Positions 28,801 to 35,665 of a stretch of DNA of 64,000 nt are shown piece after piece (position 1 is the first letter of the stretch; each line of letters begins with the position of its first letter). Both the position numbers and the translations under genes were made by a program. The stretch covers positions 62,001-126,000 of the forward strand of contig DVKT01000034.1 of NCBI GenBank assembly GCA_018715885.1, written 5' to 3'. This DNA is from Caccoplasma intestinavium. GTDB lineage: Bacteria; Bacteroidota; Bacteroidia; Bacteroidales; UBA11471. Under the pieces are notes generated by a model, which was given only the letters and a program-made list of their open reading frames with translations, did not search any database and was not told where the DNA came from.

Positions 28801-30250
28801 CGACTTGATAGGTCTGTCCGTTTTTGGTGTATTCAAAGGCTACGGCGAGGACTTCGTCGCTTGTTAATTGACTGTTGAGCGAGACATAACCGAGTTGGCT
28901 GTTGAGCGTATATTCCGATGAAGACAAAAGTCGGGCACTTTCTATTTTTGCGTAATCTTCACCGCCGTAGATGCCATAGTTTTCGAGTGGACTCAGCGCT
29001 TGTGTTACCTGACTGATATAGCGGGCGTCGGGGTAGGAAGTGATGATTTCGTTGTAGAGGCTGTTGGCCGCATTGGCGGGATATTGAGCACCCGTTGTCG
29101 TCCAATGGTCGCTAGCGAGATTGCCGGCAGAGGTTTCTCCCAAGTCGGCAAATGCGACGATATTGCGGGCATTATCGTATGAGCCCTGTTTGTTGGTAAC
29201 CCATATTTCTATGCGGTTGATGGTGATTCCCGAGGTGATGTAAGGAAGGCGGGAAATGAATTGGTCGTAATTGTCCCGAAAGTAATGGGCGAGAAAAAAG
29301 TGCCGGTTCTGGTCGTAGGCATCGACGCCGATTTCGAACTCGGTGGTTTGGGAACCGCCTTTACTGCTGACTGTTTTCGAGTCGGTTTCTTGCTGGGAAA
29401 CAAGCCCGGTAACGGTCAGCTTCCCGAATTGCAGCGTAGTTTTCAAGCCGAAAAGCGAGGTTCCTCCCCGAATCAAGGACGAACCGGTCGTCATGCTTAT
29501 GTTTCCCCCTTCGATGGTTTTGATGATTTGGTCTTCATCTCCTTCGTATTTGAGGCTCATTTTCTGCGCGTCGAAGTCGAATGTGGCGTCGGTGTTGTAG
29601 GTCATGTTGAAACCAACTTTCGTGCCGACCGATGCATTGATGGTTGCCTGTATTTTTTCGTCGAAGTCGAAATAGGTCTTTTTTCGGGCACTTTCCGAAA
29701 GAGCCGGATTGTCGATTTTATTGGTAACGAGACTGAGGGTGAGGCTCATCGAACCGCTGGTTTTCAACCTGACACCTCCCGGGCCGAATACCTTATCAAG
29801 GGCCTGCACGTTGAATTGCATATCGAGGAAATCGAATTCGGTCCCGCCTTTGGCGAAATTCTCGGCGTTTTTTGCACGGTAATATTCCTGCATCGATTTT
29901 TGGAAAGAATAATCGCTGTATTCGTCGGCCGTGAGCATAAAGGGGGTGGAGACCTCCATATCGCCGACTTTGGTGCGTATGACGTAGCAGTTGGTTTTTA
30001 TGTCATACTCGATTTCGGTACGGACGTTTTCGGGCGTTTTCAGGTCGGCAGGCGGCAGGCTGTGCAGGTCGTCGAAAGTCTCTATCGTGGTTTTCGCTAC
30101 GGGAAAACGTGTTGGGGTGCGGGGAATCGTGTCTTCAGGAACTGCGGTGCGTGAGACGTTTACGGTCTGAGATGCGGCAAAAGCGGAATAAATGCTTATT
30201 CCGCTTATAACTAAAAGAATATATATCGCATAAAGTCTCTTTCTCATCAT
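22832..30250 (-). CDS. sprA: SprA/Sov, type IX secretion outer-membrane translocon
   Basis: A 2472-residue protein with a signal peptide (about residues 1-26), a size near that of SprA (roughly 2400) and long stretches of beta-barrel-like sequence. It has the SprA features MQEYYRAKNAENFAKGGTEF near 140 and repeats resembling SprA_N domains. SprA forms a giant 36-stranded barrel that exports T9SS cargo across the outer membrane; Sov is the Porphyromonas homologue. It lies 57 bases behind ruvA on the same strand, and the Plug gene is 1.7 kb away. The C-terminus ends in LDLAR, not a C-terminal secretion signal. The other T9SS genes are not in this window. Confidence 0.95.
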   Translation of the reverse strand: MMRKRLYAIYILLVISGISIYSAFAASQTVNVSRTAVPEDTIPRTPTRFPVAKTTIETFDDLHSLPPADLKTPENVRTEIEYDIKTNCYVIRTKVGDMEVSTPFMLTADEYSDYSFQKSMQEYYRAKNAENFAKGGTEFDFLDMQFNVQALDKVFGPGGVRLKTSGSMSLTLSLVTNKIDNPALSESARKKTYFDFDEKIQATINASVGTKVGFNMTYNTDATFDFDAQKMSLKYEGDEDQIIKTIEGGNISMTTGSSLIRGGTSLFGLKTTLQFGKLTVTGLVSQQETDSKTVSSKGGSQTTEFEIGVDAYDQNRHFFLAHYFRDNYDQFISRLPYITSGITINRIEIWVTNKQGSYDNARNIVAFADLGETSAGNLASDHWTTTGAQYPANAANSLYNEIITSYPDARYISQVTQALSPLENYGIYGGEDYAKIESARLLSSSEYTLNSQLGYVSLNSQLTSDEVLAVAFEYTKNGQTYQVGEFSNDITDTEQSLYVKMLKGSTITNKKPIWHLMMKNVYSLGAYQVEKENFRLNIYYQNDSAGTNTAYLPAGNIKEKTLLQVMNLDRLDNNEETNSDGIFDYVSGYTILPSSGRIIFPVVEPFGSHLEKAIGTPDASTYAYQELYDSTLTVAKQFADKNKFILKGEYQASYSSEIHLNAFNIPRGSVRVTAGGVTLTENVDYTVDYNMGVVTILNQSYIDSGTSIDVSFENQSLSMQRKTLVGLDLNYAFTPDFNLGLTLMHMKEKALTEKVNLGSEVLNNTLWGVNTSYNTEFQWLTSWLNKIPTVTATAPSRLSLTAEFAQLIPSEKKNASSLSYLDDFEGSQTTIDIRTPYSWSLSATPSMFIESSLSNNLDYGKNRALLAWYYIDRIFTQRNSSATPAHIKNDLEQLSNHYVREVEYTEVFPNKELNYGESSVMQVLNLSYYPQEHGPYNTDAENIDDEGRLLNPEKRWGGIMRKMDITDFDNSNIEYLQFWLMDPFLYNEDGSNKGGMLYFNFGEVSEDILKDGMKSYENGLPINNDTTYLTTTVWGKVSRQQSLTYAFDNSSGARVRQDVGLDGLSNDEEFNFSSYQGFVAGLRAKLSNAALNRMLADPHSPLNDPARDNYQYFLSERFNQEETDILTRYKYYNGTEGNSLSADEAGDKYYQSSRSVPDVEDINQDNTLDEYERYYQYAVKITPEALQVGSNYITDMRTVTVQLRNGESSTVRWYQFKIPLRDDSDDGSHEPRQTVGSIQDFSSIRFARIFLTGFNKETHLRFATLELVRGEWRTYEYKLHSDISGSSNAPAEGDIDVSVVNIEENAGQTPVNYVLPPGVTRIISPEQSQITQLNEQAISLTIRDLPSKNARAIYKTAGTDMRNYKTLQMFTHAEQLIDDDTDLKNGELSVFIRLGSDYCNNYYEYEIPLQLTPAGRYNTYSSADQEKVWPEANMFDFPLELLTSLKQERNIAQNTKGSGVSSTTPYSSYDPDKPTNKITVMGNPSLSNVKTILVGVRNNSGRRKSATVWINELRLKGFNEEGGWAAKGNLNLAVSDIATLNMSGLIETTGFGGIDQSLSERRLDDLYQYNFAAMIDVGRFFPEKAKIKAPIFYSYSMEKSLPKYNPLDQDILLSDALEAAANDAARDSIKQLSVTQSTVKSFSLSGFKVDIKSKNPMPYDPGNFTFSYSQNKQHENDPTTAYENTNTYNGNLIYSYSPLIKPWKPFDKIKSKSKSLDILKKMGINYLPNNISFGTSISRYYYEQQLRSIDETDVTLPVSVSKSFLWDRQFAIQWNLLQSLSMNLSTATNARIEEPSGAVNKRLFAEEYTIWKDSVKNSLRHFGTPWEYQQSFNATLNVPLNNIPSLNWMTLTSSYNATYNWNRGATIDDTTSVGNTINNQGRLSVNGRFNFETLYNKSKFLKSVNQKFNNRGNNSRVPQKRNRYQRTVTLRADTSTLVKHNLGSKKPVVSATLKGEAYPIKYKVVDANTIRIETRDDQRIIVTVLPGKRPEENKWYQVGMYATRFAMMLRSINIQYTNTRSMTLPSFEPSVGDIFGQSTGYNSMAPGLGFAFAAVGTDYINNAVDNNWLMTQDSSLISPAIHNQTNDMQADIVLEPLKGFKITLNIARSHSQNNQIYFMYDDMPTIQGGSFTMTHMAISTAFRKLSAENGYQSDAFDRFLQNRQIIANRLESKYQNTRYPAADFISEADLVGQPYNRINGGVNASSADVMIPAFISAYTGKDADEIDLTAFPSWGKLIPNWKVTYDGLSKLKKMQKHFKSFIISHAYKCTYNVNSFSSYLNWVGVGGDMGYVKDSQTGNPVPSSPYDISSVTLIESFSPLLGIDFTMKNNLSGSLAYKNSRNLNLSISSVQIVEAVTQDITVGVGYKFTGLKGFFSGKGGKQGTFSNDLNLRGDFSFSKTHSLIRRIEQDYTQATAGNKAINMKYSAEYKLSRYITLQAYYDLQISTPLISSSSYPTLNSDIGITIKLDLAR

Positions 30251-30307
30251 CGGACGGCCGCCTGCGGGCGAATCGGTTTGTCTCCACCCGACCGTCGATA
30301 TGCGTAA

Positions 30308-30892
30308 TTACAGCATTTTCAATGCCGTTTTTATCAGGCTTTCGACTTTCAGTGTCGGGTTTTCTTTTACCAGTTTTTGCACGACCTTTTGAGAGGCGGC
30401 TTGTGGGAATCCTAGCATCACCAGTGCGGCGACGGCCTCGTCTTGTAATTCTTGTTGTTGGGTCGTATGGCTTATAAGTAACGTATCACTACCCCCTTTT
30501 ATTTTATCTTTGAGGTCAACAATTATTCGTTCGGCGGTTTTGGCTCCTATTCCTTTGACCGATTTGAGCATATTTACCTGTCCCGCAGCGATAACCTGTT
30601 CGAGTTCGGTAGGGGAGAGGGACGACAGAATCATACGGGCCGTATTGGGGCCGACACCCGATACCGAGATGAGTAGCAGGAAAAGTTCCCGTTCCCGCCG
30701 GTCGATAAATCCGTAGAGCAGGTGGGCGTCTTCCCGTATGGCTTCGTAGACGTAAAGACGGGCTTCCCGGCCTATGGCGAGCGTGCTGTATGTGGTAAGT
30801 GAAATGTTCAGTCCGTAACCTACTCCTTGACAGTCTATGACGGCAAGTGTCGGAGTAAGTTCGGCGACTTCGCCTCGTATGTATTCGATCAT
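30308..30892 (-). CDS. ruvA: Holliday junction branch-migration subunit RuvA
   Basis: A 194-residue protein of normal length. Domain I (OB fold, about 1-62) begins MIEYIRGEVAELTPTLAVIDCQGVGYGLN. Domain II has two helix-hairpin-helix motifs, LLISVSGVGPNTARMIL and LKSVKGIGAKTAERIIVDLKDK. Domain III is the C-terminal helical part that contacts RuvB. RuvA holds Holliday junctions while RuvB drives migration; ruvB is not adjacent. In several Bacteroidota, as I recall, ruvA lies next to sprA, as here, with a 57-base gap suggesting one transcript. Confidence 0.96.
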   Translation of the reverse strand: MIEYIRGEVAELTPTLAVIDCQGVGYGLNISLTTYSTLAIGREARLYVYEAIREDAHLLYGFIDRRERELFLLLISVSGVGPNTARMILSSLSPTELEQVIAAGQVNMLKSVKGIGAKTAERIIVDLKDKIKGGSDTLLISHTTQQQELQDEAVAALVMLGFPQAASQKVVQKLVKENPTLKVESLIKTALKML

Positions 30893-30966
30893 GAGAAAAC
30901 GTTTTTATAAGATTTTGTATCGGTAGCATGAGAGATTGTAACTGCTCCCATTGGAAAGTCGATATA

Positions 30967-31013
30967 AAAAATCAGAGCGGTCTGCAATGCCGACGGCTCT
31001 GTCTGTGATTTTT
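30967..31013 (-). terminator. Possible terminator of the bactofilin gene
   Basis: An imperfect hairpin of AAAAATC/GATTTTT outer and AGAGC/GCTCT inner arms, 48 bases after the bactofilin stop on the leftward strand. The internal mismatches make it weaker than the others here. Confidence 0.4.
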
Positions 31014-31060
31014 CCCGTCGGGAAATAGACCGGAGAATATGTCAATCTATCTCGACGGAG

Positions 31061-31426
31061 TTATTTTCCCTCTTTTCCGGCCCGTTTCGAGTCTTGCATC
31101 TTGCAACTGCCGTTGAATACGGCTTTGGGCTCGATGATCAATACTTGCGTAGCAATGTCGCCCTCGATGTTCGACGTGGCTTTCAGGGTGAGAACATCTT
31201 GTATGGACAGGTTTCCGTTGACTTTTCCGTTGATTTCGGCGTTGGCGGCGATGATATTGCCTTGAATGCGGGATTGCTCGCCGATGATTACTTTCCCGGC
31301 ACATTCGATATTCCCTTGCAGTGAGCCGTCGATGCGTATGTCGCTTGCCGCGTTGATATTGCCTACAATGGTGGTGTTGACCGAGAAGTTGTTATGGATC
31401 ATTCCGTTGGGTGTCTCTTTACTCAT
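31061..31426 (-). CDS. Bactofilin, polymer-forming cytoskeletal protein
   Basis: A 121-residue protein: a short disordered start, then a DUF583/bactofilin right-handed beta-helix (about residues 15-105) in GxxxGxI-type repeats such as INAASDIRIDGSLQGNIECAGKVIIGEQSRIQGNI, and a Lys/Arg-rich tail. Bactofilins polymerise without nucleotide into filaments at membranes and place cell-wall enzymes. No peptidase or other partner gene is adjacent here. It is transcribed leftward and its promoter area is shared with the divergent folB. Confidence 0.9.
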   Translation of the reverse strand: MSKETPNGMIHNNFSVNTTIVGNINAASDIRIDGSLQGNIECAGKVIIGEQSRIQGNIIAANAEINGKVNGNLSIQDVLTLKATSNIEGDIATQVLIIEPKAVFNGSCKMQDSKRAGKEGK

Positions 31427-31454
31427 GTCGTTCGATTAATCTGTTGTTTGTATG

Positions 31455-31462
31455 CAAAAATA
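31455..31462 (-). promoter_or_regulatory. Promoter -7 element of the bactofilin gene
   Basis: Minus-strand TATTTTTG about 30 bases before the bactofilin ATG at 31426; the -33 site is poor. Confidence 0.5.
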
Positions 31463-31503
31463 CAATTTCCCGACAGAATAACATGCTTTTTCTCAAAAAG
31501 ATT

Positions 31504-31511
31504 TACATTTG
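31504..31511 (+). promoter_or_regulatory. Promoter -7 element of folB
   Basis: TACATTTG fits TAnnTTTG, about 30 bases before the ATG at 31542. A CTTTTT stretch is the closest thing to a -33. Confidence 0.55.
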
Positions 31512-31541
31512 TAGAAAATAATTCTTCTGGAATATTGGAAT

Positions 31542-31895
31542 ATGAAAACATCGATCGAATTGAATCGTATACGTTTTTTTTCTTATCACGGTGTCGCCGA
31601 GCAGGAGCGTAGGGTCGGTAATGATTATGAAGTGTCGTTGCGTGTCGACTATCCGCTGGAACGGGCTATGGAGAGTGATTCCTTGTGCGATACGCTCGAT
31701 TATGCTGCTCTTTATGCTCTTGTGGCAGCCGAGATGTCGGTTCCTTCGCAGTTGCTCGAACATGTCGCCGGCCGTATATGGCGGGCGATTTCCAGACGGT
31801 TTCCTTGTGTGGCCGGCGGACGATTGCGCATTGCCAAGCTCACACCACCGATTCCCGGAGAGATAGGCGAAGCGGTTGTAACGGTGGAATGGTAG
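31542..31895 (+). CDS. folB: Dihydroneopterin aldolase
   Basis: A 117-residue protein of normal family length. The typical opening IELNRIRFFSYHGVAEQERRVG contains the binding Tyr/His, a middle Asp/Tyr stretch SLCDTLDYAAL, LEHVAGRI with the conserved Glu, and the final KLTPPIPGEIGEAVVTVEW with the catalytic Lys. It cleaves dihydroneopterin to 6-hydroxymethyldihydropterin and glycolaldehyde in folate synthesis. It sits alone between bactofilin and Plug genes; no other folate gene is nearby. Confidence 0.93.
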   Translation: MKTSIELNRIRFFSYHGVAEQERRVGNDYEVSLRVDYPLERAMESDSLCDTLDYAALYALVAAEMSVPSQLLEHVAGRIWRAISRRFPCVAGGRLRIAKLTPPIPGEIGEAVVTVEW

Positions 31896-31967
31896 ATGTT
31901 TGTCGGGCGTATGTACACCTATACATGTCGGCTCGCCGGTTCATAAAATCGGAATAAAGGATTTCTT

Positions 31968-33218
31968 ATGTGTCGTTTTTTATTGTCGTTTTTGTTTTTA
32001 TTTGTCGTTGTAACCGGCGGGTCGGCTGCAAGGCCTTTCCGTACGGAATCTTTCTACGGCAACGTGCGCACGTTGCAGGTGCGTCTGTCGGGCGACCCGC
32101 TTGCTCCACCGGTCGCTTTGTTAGGCCATGACGAGGGTATCGTCATCTCTTTCGATATGTTGGCCGACGATCCAGAGTATCTCTATTACCGTATCGTGCA
32201 TTGTAATGCCGACTGGACTCCTTCGGGCCTTTCCGATGTGGAGTATATCGACGGCTTCAATGAACTTCCTGTCGATGATTACTCATTGTCGTTCAATACC
32301 TATCGCAATTATGTGCATTACCGTATTGCTTTGCCCAACGAAGAGGTGCGTTTCCGCCTCTCCGGCAATTATGCCGTGCTGGTCTATCCCGAGGGTAATC
32401 CAGACAGTTTGTTGCTTACGGCCTGTTTCTCGATAACCGAAAATCTGGTGGCGCTCGGTTGCGAAATAACGACTCGTACCGATGTCGATTACAACAAAGC
32501 GCATCAACAACTCTCTTTCAAGGTGATGTACCCCCGGTATGAGATACGCAATCCGCGTGAGGAGTTGAAGGTAAGTATCACGACCAATGTCGGTTATGAC
32601 GACGGTGTGACGGTGTCGCAACCGCTTTACGTCCGGAATCAGGAATTGGAGTATGCCCATACTCCTCGGCTTGTATTCCCGGCTGGGAACGAATATCGCC
32701 GTTTCGAGACGGTTTCGCGGCATTACAATACGATAGGTGTGGAGAGTATGCGTTATTTCGATCCCTACTACCACGCTATACTCAAAACCGACTATCCCCG
32801 GGCCTCGGGGGCGTATGTCTATGACGAGACGCAGAACGGACACTTTTATATTCGTACCGACGACAGCGAGGAGGCCGATACCGAGGCCGACTATTTTGTC
32901 GTGCATTTCATGCTTGCTACCGGTGCGCCGGTAGAGGGTGAAGTTTATATCGACGGAGAGTTTACGCATGGTCGGCTCGACGAGACGACCCGTATGACCT
33001 ATAACCCCGAGACACGGGCCTACGAGAAGGATATGTTGCTCAAACAGGGAGCATATAACTATCGTTACCTCTTGCAACGACCCGGGGCAAAAGCCGATGC
33101 CGCGCCCATAGAAGGAAATTTTTACGAGACTCGTAACGAGTATCAGATACGTGTCTACCACCGCCCGCAGGGCGCCCGTTACGATAGGCTCATCGGCTAT
33201 ACCCGCTGCCGTATGTGA
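31968..33218 (+). CDS. T9SS Plug protein (DUF5103 family)
   Basis: A 416-residue protein with a signal peptide (about 1-22) followed by DUF5103 features: ALLGHDEGIVISFDMLADDPEYL, YRIVHCNADWTPSGLSDVEYIDGFNE, and the C-terminal YNYRYL...GNFYETRNEYQIRVYHRP. The family was linked to type IX secretion when the Plug was found filling the periplasmic end of the SprA pore. This is consistent with sprA being 1.7 kb away. Between them lie ruvA, bactofilin and folB. I assign the role by family and location only. Confidence 0.88.
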   Translation: MCRFLLSFLFLFVVVTGGSAARPFRTESFYGNVRTLQVRLSGDPLAPPVALLGHDEGIVISFDMLADDPEYLYYRIVHCNADWTPSGLSDVEYIDGFNELPVDDYSLSFNTYRNYVHYRIALPNEEVRFRLSGNYAVLVYPEGNPDSLLLTACFSITENLVALGCEITTRTDVDYNKAHQQLSFKVMYPRYEIRNPREELKVSITTNVGYDDGVTVSQPLYVRNQELEYAHTPRLVFPAGNEYRRFETVSRHYNTIGVESMRYFDPYYHAILKTDYPRASGAYVYDETQNGHFYIRTDDSEEADTEADYFVVHFMLATGAPVEGEVYIDGEFTHGRLDETTRMTYNPETRAYEKDMLLKQGAYNYRYLLQRPGAKADAAPIEGNFYETRNEYQIRVYHRPQGARYDRLIGYTRCRM

Positions 33219-33251
33219 GGAGTACTGTTTGGGGTTGGAATAAGTTGCGGA

Positions 33252-33276
33252 CGAGAAAATCAAAAAGATTTTCTCG
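33252..33276 (+). terminator. Hairpin after the Plug gene
   Basis: Ten-base perfect stem (33252-33261 and 33267-33276) with a five-base loop, 33 bases past the stop. The tail is only moderately T-rich, so it is a weak terminator or a simple stem-loop. Confidence 0.55.
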
Positions 33277-33376
33277 CTATTTTGGAGATAAATTATCTAA
33301 TTTTTTATGGTAAAAAGCTTTACTGATCTCCGCCCTTTACATTCCTAAGAAACGGTTAGGGATTGAGGAAAAAGGC

Positions 33377-33411
33377 AAAAAACCATGCAAGGATACCTTG
33401 CATGGTTTTTT
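33377..33411. terminator. Strong bidirectional terminator beside tRNA-Arg
   Basis: Sixteen-base perfect inverted repeat with a three-base loop. Its T6 arms suit both strands. It lies one base past the 3' end of tRNA-Arg and ends that leftward transcript. Confidence 0.92.
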
Positions 33412-33412
33412 G

Positions 33413-33488
33413 TGGTGACCCCGACAGGACTCAAACCTGTGACCTTCAGAACCGGAATCTGACGTTCTATTCACTAAACTACGGGGCC
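33413..33488 (-). tRNA. tRNA-Arg (anticodon CCG)
   Basis: The 76-base cloverleaf runs leftward with 5' acceptor GGCCCCG, D-stem GTTT/GAAC, anticodon stem TCAGA/TCTGA around TTCCGGT, T-stem ACAGG/CCTGT, and an encoded CCA end. One G-U pair is in the acceptor. The anticodon CCG reads CGG. Confidence 0.95.
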
Positions 33489-33499
33489 GTTTCGGTTGG

Positions 33500-33530
33500 C
33501 AAAAGTAAGAATTATTTGTAGCTTTGCAAA
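33500..33530 (-). promoter_or_regulatory. Promoter of tRNA-Arg
   Basis: Minus strand: TTTG at 33530-33527, a 19-base spacer, then TACTTTTG at 33507-33500. The predicted start is a few bases ahead of the mature tRNA 5' end at 33488. It is a full consensus match. Confidence 0.75.
33519..33526 (+). promoter_or_regulatory. Promoter -7 element of ung, overlapping the tRNA promoter
   Basis: TAGCTTTG fits TAnnTTTG, 30 bases before the ung start, with GTTG 20 bases upstream. It lies in the spacer of the divergent tRNA-Arg promoter, so polymerases at the two sites may compete. Confidence 0.55.
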
Positions 33531-33555
33531 AAGAAACGATTTAAATCTTTGAAAA

Positions 33556-34218
33556 ATGAATGTTCGAATAGATGAAAGTTGGCGCGAGAGGTTGCAATCG
33601 GAGTTCGACGCCCCTTATTTTGCACAACTTACCGACTTTGTGCGTCATGAGTATGCCACTACGCGGGTATATCCGCCGGGCAGCCAGATGTTCGCCGCTT
33701 TTGATGCCTGTCCGTTCGACAAGGTGAAAGTGGTTATTCTCGGGCAAGATCCTTATCACGAACCGGGACAGGCGCATGGTCTTTGTTTTTCGGTAAATGA
33801 CGGTGTTCCGTTTCCGCCGTCGTTGCAGAATATCTTCAAGGAGATACACGATGATATCGGTACACCGGTTCCCATGAGCGGCGATCTTACCCGGTGGGCC
33901 AATCAAGGGGTGTTGTTGCTCAATGCTACGCTTACGGTAAGGGCGCATCAGGCCGGTTCGCATCAGAACAAGGGCTGGGAGCAGTTTACCGATGCGGTTA
34001 TACATCGTCTGGCACAGGAGCGTGAAAATCTTGTTTTTATTTTGTGGGGCTCGTATGCTCAACGTAAAGGAGAGTTTATCGACCGTTCGCGTCATCTTGT
34101 CCTGCAATCTCCCCATCCGTCGCCGCTCTCGGCTCATAGGGGATTTTTCGGAAATCGTCATTTCAGCCGGACGAACGAATATCTTACGGCGCACGGCATA
34201 GAACCTATTTTGTGGTAA
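33556..34218 (+). CDS. ung: Uracil-DNA glycosylase, family 1
   Basis: A 220-residue enzyme with the water-activating motif VVILGQDPYHEPGQAHGLCFSV (catalytic Asp about residue 65), the uracil-stacking Phe, LLLNATLTVRAHQAGSH with the Asn, and the leucine-loop HPSPLSAHRGFFG. It removes uracil from DNA before base-excision repair. Length is normal. The next gene starts about 5 bases after the stop, which suggests coupled expression. Confidence 0.97.
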   Translation: MNVRIDESWRERLQSEFDAPYFAQLTDFVRHEYATTRVYPPGSQMFAAFDACPFDKVKVVILGQDPYHEPGQAHGLCFSVNDGVPFPPSLQNIFKEIHDDIGTPVPMSGDLTRWANQGVLLLNATLTVRAHQAGSHQNKGWEQFTDAVIHRLAQERENLVFILWGSYAQRKGEFIDRSRHLVLQSPHPSPLSAHRGFFGNRHFSRTNEYLTAHGIEPILW

Positions 34219-34223
34219 AAATC

Positions 34224-34703
34224 ATGATGGAAAAAGTTGATGTTGAAGCGCGTGCCCGCAAGGCTCGCGAGTTGTTTATGAGCGGATATAACTGCTCACA
34301 GTCGGTATTCTTGGCGTATGCCGATCTTTATGGTATTGACCCGAAGTTGGCATCGACAATTGTCGCGCCGCTGGGCGGGGGTATGGGGCGTTTGCGAGAG
34401 GTGTGCGGTGCAGTGAGTGCTGCGTTCATGCTTACAGGGTTGAAGTATCCCAATCCTTCTCCGGGCGACAAAGCGGCTAAGACCCGTTCGTATGCGGTTG
34501 TACAGGAGCTTGCCGAGCGATTTCGCCGGGAAAACGGTTCTATTGTTTGCCGGGAACTTTTGGGATTGGGAAAAGGACCCGATTCTCCCGAGCCGTCGGA
34601 TCGTACTGAGGCTTATTATAAGCGACGTCCGTGTCCCGATTATATCGAGATTGCGGCTCGTATCGTGGGTGAAAAACTCAATGAAGACGATAGTGTGGAA
34701 TGA
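34224..34703 (+). CDS. C_GCAxxG_C_C family redox-type protein
   Basis: A 159-residue protein with the Cys pattern of the C_GCAxxG_C_C family: NCSQSV near residue 24, LGGGMGRLREVCGAVSAAFMLTG with the central CGA near 60, CRELLG near 112 and a C-terminal RRPCPDYIEIAARIV. The family is presumed redox-active or metal-binding; no reaction is established. I chose the ATG at 34224, six bases past the ung stop. The neighbouring ung gene does not clarify its job. Confidence 0.88.
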   Translation: MMEKVDVEARARKARELFMSGYNCSQSVFLAYADLYGIDPKLASTIVAPLGGGMGRLREVCGAVSAAFMLTGLKYPNPSPGDKAAKTRSYAVVQELAERFRRENGSIVCRELLGLGKGPDSPEPSDRTEAYYKRRPCPDYIEIAARIVGEKLNEDDSVE

Positions 34704-34727
34704 CCTGCCATATCAGGTATTATAGAG

Positions 34728-34760
34728 AAGGGGCAGAACCATTTTGGTTCTGCCCCTTTT
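34728..34760 (+). terminator. Terminator after the C_GCAxxG_C_C gene
   Basis: Thirteen-base stem (34728-34740 and 34746-34758) with a GGGGCAG core and following Ts. No gene follows on this strand. Confidence 0.88.
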
Positions 34761-34857
34761 GTTAGACAAATGCTGGAAGGTCAGGTTTAACAGTTGTCGA
34801 CCGATTGCCTTTATTCCCCAATAAGGCAGGGCGGCCATAGAATATTTGATGAAAAGA

Positions 34858-35646
34858 TTACAAACCTTCTTCTCCGTAGGTGGCGATAATACCCATTTTC
34901 GATTCCTCGATAAAACGCAGGATATAGTCGATTTCGGGAGAAGGTGTACACACATCTTTGATACGCAGCACGGCGTTTTCGAGGCTTGTTCCCGATGAAT
35001 AGATCTGGCGATAAGCGAGAGCGATATTTTCGATCGCTTCTTCGCTGAATCCACTACGGCGCATTATAAAGGCGTCTATCCCTTTGTAGGTAATGGGGTT
35101 GTGTGCAGCCAGAATGTAAGGAGGAATGTCTTTGCCGGTACGGCAACCGCTTTTTATCAGCGACCAGCTGCCTACCCGACAGTTTTCTTTGATAATGACA
35201 CGCCCTGCCAAAATGGCTTTGCTGTGAATGTGGCACTCACCGGCCAAGTCGCAATCGATGCCAAGAATACAATCGTCGTCGACACGGCAATCGTGCCCGA
35301 TACGGGTTCCTTTGAGCAGATAGTCGCGGTTTCCGATGACTGTTTCTCCTCCGGGTGTGGTTGCCCGGTTGATGATTACATATTCGCGTATCATATTGTT
35401 GTCGCCGATAGACAAGCGCGTAGCTTCACCTTTGTATCGGAAATCTTGTGGCTCGGCACCGAGTATGGCACCGTGGAATACGCGATTGTTTTTCCCCATC
35501 GTTGTTCCCGCCAGTACACTGGCGTAAGGGAATATTTCGCAGTTGTCGCCGATGACGACGTTCTTGTCGATATAAGCAAACGGGTGTATTGTTACGTTAT
35601 TGCCTATTTCGGCTTTGGGATCGACATATGCTAATGGACTGATCAT
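34858..35646 (-). CDS. LpxA-like UDP-GlcNAc acyltransferase paralogue
   Basis: A 262-residue left-handed beta-helix protein with C-terminal helices like LpxA, which transfers a hydroxyacyl chain from ACP to UDP-GlcNAc in lipid A synthesis. The catalytic His aligns at H118 in IGHDC. By my alignment with E. coli LpxA the three other substrate-binding histidines are replaced: H122 by Arg, H144 by Glu and H160 by Lys. The C-terminal LAHNPITYKGIDAFIMRRSGFS-type region fits. The gene is last in an RND efflux operon, 19 bases behind the outer-membrane factor, rather than beside lpxC/fabZ or lpxD. It may be a second LpxA or an acyltransferase with another sugar-nucleotide substrate. Confidence 0.8.
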   Translation of the reverse strand: MISPLAYVDPKAEIGNNVTIHPFAYIDKNVVIGDNCEIFPYASVLAGTTMGKNNRVFHGAILGAEPQDFRYKGEATRLSIGDNNMIREYVIINRATTPGGETVIGNRDYLLKGTRIGHDCRVDDDCILGIDCDLAGECHIHSKAILAGRVIIKENCRVGSWSLIKSGCRTGKDIPPYILAAHNPITYKGIDAFIMRRSGFSEEAIENIALAYRQIYSSGTSLENAVLRIKDVCTPSPEIDYILRFIEESKMGIIATYGEEGL

Positions 35647-35665
35647 AGTGTTGCTTTTTAAGGTT

